A stretch of 64,000 nucleotides of DNA from Paenibacillus rubinfantis (GTDB taxonomy: Bacteria; Bacillota; Bacilli; Paenibacillales; Paenibacillaceae): assembly GCF_001486505.1 (NCBI RefSeq), contig NZ_LN909066.1, positions 1,034,452 to 1,098,451 of the forward strand. The letters run 5' to 3'. Under the pieces are notes generated by a model. The model made no database searches. It saw only the letters and a program-made list of their open reading frames with translations, and had not been told where the DNA came from. Within the stretch, counting starts at the first letter, position 1; the number at the start of each line of letters is the position of its first letter. The position numbers were made by a program, and so were the translations under genes. This document shows, in pieces, positions 44,487-51,979 of the stretch.

Positions 44487-45707
44487 TCAGATTGCGGGCA
44501 ATCCTGCTATACGCAGCTTGTCCGTATGGATTAACCCCGTGCCACTGCTTTGCAGCTTCCCGACGATCCGGCCGTTTTGTTCCCCTTCTTCCCGGAACGT
44601 AAACAACGGCTGAAGCACCACCTCCCCTTCCCGTAAACCTACGACCTCGGAGATTTCCGTCACCCGGCGCGAACGGTCGCGCAATCGCGACAAATGTACG
44701 AACACATCGATGGATGAAGCAATCTGCTGCCGGACAACCGGAAGCGGCAAATCGGCTCCGCTTAGCACCATCGTCTCGAGCCGGCTAATCATATCGGCCG
44801 TGCTGTTGGCATGCCCGGTCGATAGACTTCCGTCATGGCCGGTATTCATCGCCTGCAGCATGTCCAGCGCTTCCGCTCCCCGCACCTCGCCAACGATGAT
44901 CCGGTTGGGACGCATGCGCAATGAGGCTCGGATCAGTTCGCGGACGCTGATTTCACCTTTTCCTTCCGTATTCGCATTCCGGGTTTCCAGGGACACCAGA
45001 TTGGGGACCGTGACGATCTGCAGTTCGGCTGAATCCTCAATCGTAATCACTCTCTCATCAGAAGGAATAAACTGGGACAAGGCGTTTAAGAACGTCGTCT
45101 TCCCCGAGCCCGTTCCGCCGCTGATAAATAGGTTGTATTTGCTCCGCACGAGCCGCTGCAGCAGCTCCGCCGCCTCCCCACTAAGGGAGCCAATCGCAAC
45201 CAGTTGCTCCATCGTTAAGGGCCGTTCCGGGAACTTGCGGATCGTCATTGTTGGCCCTTTCAAGGCGACGGGGGGCAGCACGATATTCACCCGCGATCCA
45301 TCCCGCAGCCTTGCGTCAACGATGGGCGACGATTCGTTCACCACCCGGTTGACGCCGGACACGATGGTTTGGATGATGTCCTCCAAGCGCTCCCTGGATT
45401 CAAAACCGACGGGAACCTGCCGAACCGCCCCCTCCCGTTCAACGAAAATCTCCTCATGACTGTTGATCATAATCTCGGTGACGCTGCGGTCCTCGACGAG
45501 CGGTTGAAGCACATCCAGACCGCGGAACGAATCGTACAGCCTGCGTACCCATTTGCGCTTCTCCGCCGCGGTCGCCCCGCTTAATCGCCGGTCCTCCAAC
45601 ACGCGCCGCTCGATATAGTCCAGCAGTTGGTCGTCGTTCAGGACGGAGGTGACGTCCAAGCCCCGGCGGATTTCATTGCGTAATGCGGTAAAATCCCCTT
45701 CCTCCAA
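44487..45707 (-). CDS. tadA: TadA/CpaF secretion ATPase
   Basis: 406 residues, TTG start at 45707 with GGAGGGATAG. Walker A GGTGSGKTT, Walker B region RPNRIIVGEVRGAEALDML and the NTGHDGSLSTGHANS segment identify a VirB11/CpaF-type hexameric ATPase that drives pilus assembly and possibly retraction. It starts three bases after the CpaE-like gene. Confidence 0.96.
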   Translation of the reverse strand: MEEGDFTALRNEIRRGLDVTSVLNDDQLLDYIERRVLEDRRLSGATAAEKRKWVRRLYDSFRGLDVLQPLVEDRSVTEIMINSHEEIFVEREGAVRQVPVGFESRERLEDIIQTIVSGVNRVVNESSPIVDARLRDGSRVNIVLPPVALKGPTMTIRKFPERPLTMEQLVAIGSLSGEAAELLQRLVRSKYNLFISGGTGSGKTTFLNALSQFIPSDERVITIEDSAELQIVTVPNLVSLETRNANTEGKGEISVRELIRASLRMRPNRIIVGEVRGAEALDMLQAMNTGHDGSLSTGHANSTADMISRLETMVLSGADLPLPVVRQQIASSIDVFVHLSRLRDRSRRVTEISEVVGLREGEVVLQPLFTFREEGEQNGRIVGKLQSSGTGLIHTDKLRIAGLPAI

Positions 45708-45710
45708 TCG

Positions 45711-46853
45711 CTATCCCTCCAGTGCCATCGGAATCGGCCCCTCGCCATAGAGCTCATGGCAAAGGCGGATGATGTCCCGCTGATATAGCGGGGAATGCAG
45801 CAGTTCCCCTTGACGGCTGCCTTGATTCCAGGCAGGAATGAAGGATAACGTTGCCTGCAGCCTCAAATCGGGCCTTGGCAGGTCCGCTAACCGTTTCCCC
45901 GTATACCGATTAAGGGCAAACCGGGTTTTCTCCAGCAGCGACCGGTAAAACTCTGGACGAGTCCGTTCAAGATGAGCTAGCCACCCCCCGGTTTTGCGCA
46001 TCACTCCCCAATCGTCTGTGACGATCCAAACCACACGGTCCGCCCGTTCCAACACCGCATCCGTACGGCCATCCGGGAAGGAGTCCATATCAACAATCAA
46101 CGAATCATACAATCCGCTGCCGGCGATATATTCAATTAACTCCGCCGTGTCCTTGCGTTCCATTTCCAGCAGCTCGTTGAGGTTGTCCGGGGGAGCCAGC
46201 GTATCCCCCTGCAGGACGGGATGCCTGTAGGCGTAAGCGGAAATCGGAAACCGGAGAGCTTCCCGCCGATCATCCGCCGCTTTCAGGTCGTAAAGCAACC
46301 GGGCGAATCCCGACTGTCCCTCCCTCAAGCTCTGTCCGGCAACCGGCAGTTCACTGCCGATCGTCTCCAGGCTAAGGTAGAACACCTTCCCCCCTTCCGT
46401 CGCCAGCTGGCGAGCGAGGTGAAGGGCAACCGTCGTTTTGCCGCAGCCGCCAACCGTAGAGTAAACCCCGATGATCTGCGGTTGCCCGCCGGTCAGCCCC
46501 TGCTTCCCCGGGCCTCCCCGAACGAGCTCAACCACCGAAGCGAGTAGCTGATGCAAAGGTTGATACTTCTCGACGCGTAAACCACCGGATGCCTGCGTTG
46601 CCCCGTCTGCACCCAGTTCAATGCAGCAAAGCCCGGGCCGAGTTAACGACTCAACCGCCTCCAAGTACGCCGGATCGCCTAATACCGCATCAAGATCCCC
46701 GCCCGATTCCGCTACATACTGCGTGAACGCCTCTTTCCGACTAAATGCCGTCACTACCAAACGCCGGTCAAACTCGCTCGCATGCACATAGCGCAGAAAC
46801 GGATCGATATACTCCTCCTCTTGCACGGCCAACACCAATTTGATCGGAACCAC
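45711..46853 (-). CDS. CpaE/TadZ-like ATPase
   Basis: 380 residues from the GTG at 46853, which has an AAGGAGGGAG site five bases upstream; the frame extends further but that part overlaps the leader hairpin. A receiver-like N-terminal part is followed by a MinD-type ATPase domain with GVYSTVGGCGKTTVALHLA (deviant Walker A) and DSLIVDMDSFPDG. TadZ/CpaE proteins place the Tad machine at a site in the cell. First gene of the Tad operon. Confidence 0.85.
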   Translation of the reverse strand: MVPIKLVLAVQEEEYIDPFLRYVHASEFDRRLVVTAFSRKEAFTQYVAESGGDLDAVLGDPAYLEAVESLTRPGLCCIELGADGATQASGGLRVEKYQPLHQLLASVVELVRGGPGKQGLTGGQPQIIGVYSTVGGCGKTTVALHLARQLATEGGKVFYLSLETIGSELPVAGQSLREGQSGFARLLYDLKAADDRREALRFPISAYAYRHPVLQGDTLAPPDNLNELLEMERKDTAELIEYIAGSGLYDSLIVDMDSFPDGRTDAVLERADRVVWIVTDDWGVMRKTGGWLAHLERTRPEFYRSLLEKTRFALNRYTGKRLADLPRPDLRLQATLSFIPAWNQGSRQGELLHSPLYQRDIIRLCHELYGEGPIPMALEG

Positions 46854-46880
46854 GATTCTCCCTCCTTCACCGGAACGAAA

Positions 46881-46933
46881 ACAAAAAAGCACCGCCCAAT
46901 AACCCGATTTAACATCGAGTAATGGACGGTGCT
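46881..46933 (-). terminator. Terminator-like hairpin in the leader of the Tad operon
   Basis: On the minus strand AGCACCG (46927-46933) pairs with CGGTGCT (46888-46894), with further imperfect pairing inside (CCA/TGG and CGAT/ATCG), and the stem is followed by TTTTTTGTTTT. It ends about 16 bases before the ribosome site. Flanking CGGAACG (46936-46942) and CGTTCCG (46871-46877) can also pair, enclosing the T-run. A promoter lies upstream, so this may be a regulated attenuator rather than a simple gene end. Confidence 0.65.
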
Positions 46934-46962
46934 CCCGTTCCGAATTCCTGAATTTAACAGTA

Positions 46963-46991
46963 AGAATATCACAATTATGGATTTCAAACAA
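46963..46991 (-). promoter_or_regulatory. Probable promoter of the Tad operon
   Basis: On the minus strand, TTGTTT (46986-46991) and TATTCT (46963-46968) are 17 bases apart. It lies between the DCC-family gene and the leader hairpin and is the only decent promoter I see for the Tad genes. Confidence 0.55.
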
Positions 46992-47021
46992 GTCCTATTT
47001 GGATTGAAAGGGCGCTCTTCC

Positions 47022-47447
47022 CTACCCCTCCTCCAAAAACCGCTCCTTCAGCTCCCGGGTTGGCACCAGGCAGGTTTCGTCCTTCCCAAACCAACGGTAA
47101 CGATGTTTGGCGACGAATTGATAGACCGCATCTCGAAGTCCCCTTGGCACGACGATCAACCCATACAACAACGGCCAGGGGTACCGTAGGCCCTTAGCAA
47201 TACGCAGCGCCGCCGCTGACCGAATATAATAGGTTCCATTTTCGATCAACACGACGCTGTCCAGCGATTCCCCATGCGCCCCCACTGCTTGCAGCAGTTG
47301 GCTGCCGGCCTGGGATTGCAGCGAGGCAAAACGGAACCGTCCGGCCGGGTCACGCTTGATGATGAACTTGACCGCCCCTTGGCATAAATGGCACACACCG
47401 TCAAACAAGATCACGCGCTCCACCCGTTCATTTGGTTTCCCTGACAT
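47022..47447 (-). CDS. DCC-family thiol-disulfide oxidoreductase (YuxK-like)
   Basis: 141 residues from the ATG at 47447 (GGGGAG site). The DCC motif DGVCHLC and the typical RDPAGRFRFASLQSQAG and YGLIVVPRGLRDAVYQF segments identify the small DUF393 family, predicted to be thioredoxin-like. Biological role unknown. A leader promoter for the Tad genes begins downstream of it. Confidence 0.9.
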   Translation of the reverse strand: MSGKPNERVERVILFDGVCHLCQGAVKFIIKRDPAGRFRFASLQSQAGSQLLQAVGAHGESLDSVVLIENGTYYIRSAAALRIAKGLRYPWPLLYGLIVVPRGLRDAVYQFVAKHRYRWFGKDETCLVPTRELKERFLEEG

Positions 47448-47503
47448 GCTCTTGCTCCCCTCTCCCCGCATGAAGATATAACGCCACGGTCCTCATTTAT
47501 ATA

Positions 47504-47533
47504 TGAAAAAAGCACGGGAATTTTTCCCGTGCT
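47504..47533 (-). terminator. Intrinsic terminator after the small zinc-ribbon gene
   Basis: AGCACGGGAA (47511-47520) pairs with TTCCCGTGCT (47524-47533) around three bases; the minus strand continues TTTTTTCAT. Confidence 0.9.
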
Positions 47534-47559
47534 CGCTGTCACCAGTTGGCATAAGCGTT

Positions 47560-47838
47560 TTACTCGGACGCTAGCTTCTCGAGCCACTGTCCTTCTACCA
47601 TCTGACGGTTGATTTCACCCGAAAACTTCTCCATGCATTGGCAGATGAAGTCTTTTCGGCAGACCGGGCAAGGTGTCTTTTGCAGCCTGCTGACGTTAGT
47701 TAACCGCCATTCGGGATTCCGGTGGTAAAACACGCGGCACGCCGTACCGTCGGCCATGTTAACGATAAACTCATACAATCCGTCATTTTTGTTGCTGCCG
47801 GCCTTGGTTACTTTTACAACATTCGGTCTGTAGGACAT
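47560..47838 (-). CDS. Small cysteine-rich protein of unknown function
   Basis: 92 residues from the ATG at 47838 (GGGTGA site); an ATG nine codons upstream also exists. A cysteine group PCPVCRKDFICQC (about 66-77 in this frame) suggests a zinc ribbon or knuckle. The rest (DGLYEFIVNMADGTACRVFY) is beta-strand-like. I do not recognise the family. It has a strong promoter and its own terminator, so it is expressed alone. Confidence 0.7.
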   Translation of the reverse strand: MSYRPNVVKVTKAGSNKNDGLYEFIVNMADGTACRVFYHRNPEWRLTNVSRLQKTPCPVCRKDFICQCMEKFSGEINRQMVEGQWLEKLASE

Positions 47839-47895
47839 GTTATCACCCGTATTATCAAATTTCATTCCAGAGCGTAGCTCTTTTAGTACTTAGAC

Positions 47896-47924
47896 ATATT
47901 AATTAATTTTTATCGGCATGTCAA
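47896..47924 (-). promoter_or_regulatory. Promoter of the small cysteine-rich protein gene
   Basis: On the minus strand, TTGACA (47919-47924) and TAATAT (47896-47901) are 17 bases apart. Confidence 0.82.
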
Positions 47925-48037
47925 CTTGAAACCCCGCCCAGATCGCCTGATTCTGGCGCATAGGATGCATGATCTTCGTTAGAATGTGCATAAAATCACC
48001 GCCCCATACCCCAGACTGCGAAAAACAACCGAGGGTT

Positions 48038-48074
48038 ACAAAAAAAGAACTTCCCGGATGCTCCGAAAAGTTCT
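48038..48074 (-). terminator. Terminator after tRNA-Leu
   Basis: AGAACTT (48046-48052) pairs with AAGTTCT (48068-48074) with CGGA/TCCG inside; the minus strand continues with seven T. Confidence 0.85.
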
Positions 48075-48092
48075 GCTGTAGCGTTTGATTGA

Positions 48093-48175
48093 TGCGGTCG
48101 AGAGGACTCGAACCTCCACGGGCGTACGCCCACTACCCCCTCAAGATAGCGTGTCTGCCATTCCACCACGACCGC
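48093..48175 (-). tRNA. tRNA-Leu(GAG)
   Basis: An 83-base cloverleaf: acceptor GCGGTCG/CGACCGC with discriminator A, anticodon loop TTGAGGG giving GAG, a long variable arm GTGGGCGTACGCCC as expected for class II tRNA, and T loop GTTCGAG. CCA is not encoded. TTTACT (48233-48238) and TATAAT (48210-48215) upstream on the minus strand are 17 bases apart. Confidence 0.95.
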
Positions 48176-48244
48176 GTTTGTAAAAGTTTTGTTCAGACGA
48201 ACATGGATTATTATATCTTTGCGGTCATGAAAAGTAAAGTGGTA

Positions 48245-48607
48245 TTATTTGTCCCTCCGGCCCGCCCTCAGTCTCCGGTAACGGGTAAACTCGATATACT
48301 CCCGCACAAAAGCTCGCTCGGACTCCGTAAGTGAGCTGACAAACGAGTTCCAGTCTTTTTCGCTGGAGATATATTCCGTTCGTTGGTCCTGCACATATTC
48401 CGCTTGCTTCTCTCTTCCGGTCATCAACCAATCCAGGCTCACGTCAAAATAAGCGGCGATCTCAATCACTTTATTCGTGCTCGGTGTGGATTTGCCGCGC
48501 TTCCAATCCCCAAGATTCCCCGTACTAATTCCAAGTTCAAGGCAAAATGCCTTTTTGGTCATTCCAGCGTTCTTGATCAGCAATTCAATACGCTCATAGA
48601 TCGACAA
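48245..48607 (-). CDS. XRE-family helix-turn-helix regulator
   Basis: 120 residues, TTG start at 48607 with a GGAG site. The helix-turn-helix covers about 16-60 (MTKKAFCLELGISTGNLGDW and VIEIAAYFDVSLDWLM). The C-terminal half is charged and helical (SESE-type, SSLTESERAFVREYIEF). It is divergent from the PAS-protein gene; ACGTAT repeats in the gap near 48671-48685 may be operators, but this is inference. Confidence 0.85.
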   Translation of the reverse strand: MSIYERIELLIKNAGMTKKAFCLELGISTGNLGDWKRGKSTPSTNKVIEIAAYFDVSLDWLMTGREKQAEYVQDQRTEYISSEKDWNSFVSSLTESERAFVREYIEFTRYRRLRAGRRDK

Positions 48608-48661
48608 CTTCTCTCCAACCTTCCTAAAAAACTTTAATGACGCATTTAAGTAATTTGACCG

Positions 48662-48690
48662 TTGTGAAGTAACGTATCTACGTATATAAT
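48662..48690 (+). promoter_or_regulatory. Promoter of the PAS-protein gene
   Basis: TTGTGA (48662-48667) and TATAAT (48685-48690) are 17 bases apart. The spacer contains ACGTAT twice. A leader of about 145 bases follows, with a GGGC/GCCC and GGAC/GTCC stem near 48782-48817. Confidence 0.7.
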
Positions 48691-48843
48691 AGAGTGAAAT
48701 ACTGCGATTCTTTTCCCATGCGTATTTTCGTTTAAAGAAAGGGCCTTAGATATGTAAATATATGCCTATATCTTAACACAGGGCCGGCAAGGACTTAATA
48801 GGTCCGAAGACTGCCCTTATTTCATGACAGGAGCGCACCCGCC

Positions 48844-49476
48844 GTGAATGAAAATCCCCCTTGGAAAGAACCCTATCATTCGTTAAATCAAAGCGTTGCC
48901 ATCTTGGATCCTAACGGAAGGATCGTCTCCGTGAATCGGACCTGGGCAACCCGAGCCTCTCATTTGGGCGTGGCACCCGATTGGGCTCAACCCGGATTTA
49001 ATCTCTTCCACTATTTTCAGCATGGGCCGCATCACCTTACTTATTTTAACGTCCGCCAACTGCTGGAGCAATTTACACATATCTTAAACGGTGACGCCAA
49101 GATATTCGCCGTTGAATTCAAGGCGCCAACGACCGGTGAGGAATTATGGTTTCTCGCCGAAGTCACTCCCTATGTCGAAGAAGCGCCCTCCCCTCCCCAA
49201 GGTATCGTGATCACCTGCACCGACATCACCCGGCTAAAACGACAGGAAATGCAGATGCAGCACGCTTTAGAGCATATTCGAACACTCCGGGGGCTCTTGC
49301 CGATTTGCGCCGTGTGCAAGAAAATCAAGGACGAAACCGAAATGTGGAGCACCATCGAAGCCTACCTGATCAAACATACCCATGCCGAATTTACCCACGA
49401 TATTTGTCCCGATTGTATTCGGGCATTGTATCCCAAATATTCCTCGATCCTGGATCTGCCGCCTCAGCCGGAATAA
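48844..49476 (+). CDS. PAS-domain protein with C-terminal four-cysteine module
   Basis: 210 residues, GTG start with an AGGAG site. A PAS fold covers about 15-130 (SVAILDPNGRIVSVNRTW, ITCTDITRLKRQE). After a helix, residues 151-197 carry the module LLPICAVCKKIKD...WSTIEAYL...ICPDC with Cys155, Cys158, Cys188 and Cys191, a motif usually found at the end of histidine kinases and response regulators and probably metal-binding. There is no kinase or output domain, so it may act as a stand-alone sensor or adaptor. I see no partner gene next to it. Confidence 0.8.
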   Translation: MNENPPWKEPYHSLNQSVAILDPNGRIVSVNRTWATRASHLGVAPDWAQPGFNLFHYFQHGPHHLTYFNVRQLLEQFTHILNGDAKIFAVEFKAPTTGEELWFLAEVTPYVEEAPSPPQGIVITCTDITRLKRQEMQMQHALEHIRTLRGLLPICAVCKKIKDETEMWSTIEAYLIKHTHAEFTHDICPDCIRALYPKYSSILDLPPQPE

Positions 49477-49494
49477 TTTCACACGCGCACGCGA

Positions 49495-50244
49495 TTAGCG
49501 TATCGTTCGTTTGGCATTTGCTCGGGTGGTAGTTGTCCGTCTCGATCTTATCCGGCTGATCTGCTGCCCTAATGTAGCCCCTGCCAAGCCGCCGACAATC
49601 AGGCCGATGCCCCCTAACTGGAGCATTCCTGCCAAAGTAGCAAGCACGGCTCCACAGCCTGCGGCGGCTATAAACGGTAACGTCCGCTCCCCTCCAGCAA
49701 GCAACGCGATGAAGAGCGCCGGCAACGCAAAGGTTAATACTTCGGCCAGCTCCGCAGTGACGAAGCTGCCCAGCCCGGTGCCTGCCGCAGTTCCCGCAAT
49801 CCAGGATCCATATATGGCTATAGCAAACGTTATATAATAGGAAGGAAGCAACGGATCTCCTTGCGCTGCCCGGCTGGAGGTTACTGCAAACCCTTCGTCC
49901 GTAAGGCCGATCGCCGCCAGCCACTTCCGGGACTCCCGCCAGTTTACCAAATAGGGTCCCATGGTTGCGCCATACAGGACATGACGCATGCTTAACAGCA
50001 GCAACGTCGTTACAATCGTAACGGGAGCCACAGAGGAAGCGAACATGCCTAGCAGCATAAACTGAGCTCCCCCCGAGAAGATCCATACCGAGCTGAACAC
50101 GGCAAGTCCTCCGTTTAGCCCTCCTGCCGCAGCGAGTACGCCGTAGGTCATGGACAATGGAAAATAAGCGAGCAGGATCGGAAGCGCATCCCGCAGAGCC
50201 TTCTGAATCTCTTCGCTTCGATTCGAACGTTTTATTTGGTTCAT
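49495..50244 (-). CDS. azlC: AzlC-family branched-chain amino acid permease
   Basis: 249 residues from the ATG at 50244 (GAGAGGGG site); the longer frame from 50316 is arginine/glutamate-rich and unlikely. It has several membrane helices with AzlC features: LPILLAYFPLSMTYGVLAAA, FSGGAQFMLLGMF and LSMRHVLYGATMGPYL. With AzlD it forms an exporter for branched-chain amino acids. The usual order is azlC then azlD, but here azlD is upstream. Confidence 0.92.
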   Translation of the reverse strand: MNQIKRSNRSEEIQKALRDALPILLAYFPLSMTYGVLAAAGGLNGGLAVFSSVWIFSGGAQFMLLGMFASSVAPVTIVTTLLLLSMRHVLYGATMGPYLVNWRESRKWLAAIGLTDEGFAVTSSRAAQGDPLLPSYYITFAIAIYGSWIAGTAAGTGLGSFVTAELAEVLTFALPALFIALLAGGERTLPFIAAAGCGAVLATLAGMLQLGGIGLIVGGLAGATLGQQISRIRSRRTTTTRANAKRTIR

Positions 50245-50287
50245 CCGAACCCCTCTCCTCTCTCCTCTACCTCTCGATTCTTCCGGC

Positions 50288-50608
50288 CTATCCGATCCAA
50301 GCGTGGACACCGGCATAAAACAGCACGCCAGCAGCTACCGTTAACAAAAGCCGACGCGACCACCAGGCAATGATCATTGTAGGAATGGCGGCAAACAGCA
50401 TTAAATTCTCCGTAAGCGGTATCCACTCCCCGTCCTTCAGGAGCAGCAGCGGGCCGATCAGCGCGCCAAGCACGGCGGGAGACACGTAGGACAACCATTC
50501 CTTCGTCGTTTCGGACCATTGGACCCGGCTCCCTAAGACTAAGGAACCTGCCCGTAATAAATAAGTTCCTGCTCCAATCAGAATAATAATCCAAAGCTGG
50601 GTCGCCAC
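50288..50608 (-). CDS. azlD: AzlD-family small membrane protein
   Basis: 106 residues from the GTG at 50608, which has an AAGGAGAG site; the ATG at 50638 lacks one. Four hydrophobic helices with GAGTYLLRAGSLVLGSRV and VSPAVLGALIGPLLLL match AzlD. Partner of AzlC, 43 bases upstream of azlC. Confidence 0.9.
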   Translation of the reverse strand: MATQLWIIILIGAGTYLLRAGSLVLGSRVQWSETTKEWLSYVSPAVLGALIGPLLLLKDGEWIPLTENLMLFAAIPTMIIAWWSRRLLLTVAAGVLFYAGVHAWIG

Positions 50609-50703
50609 GTCTTGATCTCTCCTTGACCTGAAATGCATTTCATAATCTATACTCTAAAAAACAGACAACACCCACCAAACGATGGGCTAGGAGGAAACTA
50701 TCG

Positions 50704-51555
50704 ATGAAACTGATTGCCGTGGATCTGGATGGAACGCTGCTCACGTCAGACAGCCGCCCGAGCTCCCAAGGCTTGGACGCCATTTCGCATGCCGTGAGCC
50801 AGGGGCATACCGTAACGCTCTGCACCGGAAGAGCAAGCTTTGACGCCAAACATTTAACGGGAGATCTGTCCATCCCAATCATCGCTTCCAACGGCGCGGA
50901 GGTGTTCGACCGGGAAGGAAAGCTGCTGCGAGAAACGCCAATTGCCCCGGATGCTGCCGCGGAGGCCGTTCGTTATTTAATGAAGCATAACGTCTATTTT
51001 GAAATCTTTTGTCCGGAAGCCATTTATTCACCTTCTGACGGCGAGCAAAAGCTGCTAGCTGAAATGGATATCCTGGTTAGCGCAAATCCAAGCATCGATC
51101 GGGATCAGCTGTGGGAGAGCGCAAAAATTCAGTTCGTTCAATTTGGCTTCCAAGGAATCGACCACCCGCTGCAGCTTCTGGAACAAGGCCGACCAGTCTA
51201 TAAACTGTTGGTATACACGTTTCATGAAGAGAAGCTAAATGAAATCACCCAGCATTTCAACGGTCAGCCGCAGGTGCACACCACTTCCTCCGCCAACCAT
51301 ATCGTCGAGATCATCGCGAAGGAAACGGATAAAGGCAGTGCCTTGCGATTCCTGGCTGGCGAGTTAGGCGTGGAGATGTCCGATACCGTCGTCATCGGCG
51401 ACAGCTATAATGATGTCTCGATGTTTAAAGTCGCGGGAACCAAAATTGCGATGGGCAATGCCGTAGACGAGATTAAGTCTCTCGCCACCGTGACCACAAG
51501 AACCAACAACGATCATGGGGTCGCTTATGCCATTCGCACCTTGCTCGAAATCTAG
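50704..51555 (+). CDS. Cof-type HAD-superfamily phosphatase
   Basis: 283 residues. Motif I AVDLDGTLLTSDSRP, motif II TLCTGRASF and motif IV VVIGDSYNDVSMFKVAG define a second Cof/YidA-type HAD hydrolase in this window. Likely acts on sugar or nucleotide phosphates. It has a TAGGAGGAAAC site, its own leader and a terminator. A second paralogue is at 14762-15565; they are not close copies. Confidence 0.93.
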   Translation: MKLIAVDLDGTLLTSDSRPSSQGLDAISHAVSQGHTVTLCTGRASFDAKHLTGDLSIPIIASNGAEVFDREGKLLRETPIAPDAAAEAVRYLMKHNVYFEIFCPEAIYSPSDGEQKLLAEMDILVSANPSIDRDQLWESAKIQFVQFGFQGIDHPLQLLEQGRPVYKLLVYTFHEEKLNEITQHFNGQPQVHTTSSANHIVEIIAKETDKGSALRFLAGELGVEMSDTVVIGDSYNDVSMFKVAGTKIAMGNAVDEIKSLATVTTRTNNDHGVAYAIRTLLEI

Positions 51556-51579
51556 TCCTCTTGCATACCCGCAGGTATG

Positions 51580-51614
51580 AAGAAAGAACCTTGCTAAACG
51601 CAAGGTTCTTTCTT
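51580..51614. terminator. Bidirectional terminator between HAD gene and tRNA-Leu
   Basis: AAGAAAGAACCTTGC (51580-51594) pairs perfectly with GCAAGGTTCTTTCTT (51600-51614) around five bases. Confidence 0.93.
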
Positions 51615-51621
51615 ACTGGGA

Positions 51622-51704
51622 TGCGGTAGAGAGGACTCGAACCTCCACGGGCATACGCCCACTACCCCCTCAAGATAGCGTGTCTGCCATTCCACCACTA
51701 CCGC
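51622..51704 (-). tRNA. tRNA-Leu(GAG)
   Basis: An 83-base class II tRNA nearly identical to that at 48093-48175, with acceptor GCGGTAG/CTACCGC and the same GAG anticodon loop and variable arm. Differences are in the acceptor stem and one variable-arm base. CCA is not encoded. Confidence 0.95.
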
Positions 51705-51734
51705 ATATGAAATTACTCCATCTCGTAAAGAGAA

Positions 51735-51809
51735 TGGTGACCCGTAGGGGATTCGAACCCCTGTTACCTCCGTGAAAGGGAGGTGTCTTAACCCCTTGAC
51801 CAACGGGCC
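51735..51809 (-). tRNA. tRNA-Glu(TTC)
   Basis: Acceptor GGCCCGT/ACGGGTC with discriminator A and an encoded CCA; anticodon loop CTTTCAC gives TTC. Same strand as, and 30 bases upstream of, tRNA-Leu. Confidence 0.95.
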
Positions 51810-51846
51810 ATATGAGAACCATCACCTTGAAGCGGCGACAAAATTG

Positions 51847-51875
51847 AGTATAACAAAAAGCGAAGCGGCTTGCAA
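51847..51875 (-). promoter_or_regulatory. Promoter of the tRNA-Glu/tRNA-Leu unit
   Basis: On the minus strand, TTGCAA (51870-51875) and TATACT (51847-51852) are 17 bases apart. Confidence 0.8.
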
Positions 51876-51979
51876 GCCCTAAAATGGCTGAAAAAAGCTT
51901 ACATATCCTGTCATTCTCTTTTAAGACTTTCAAAGGTATACTAGACCAATATTTAAATTTCAACAAAGGGAGACACAGC

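Noticed and set aside
48186..48202. LexA-like sequence GTTCAGACGAAC
   Set aside because: The half-sites are in the opposite orientation (GTTC-N4-GAAC), so it is not a LexA site.
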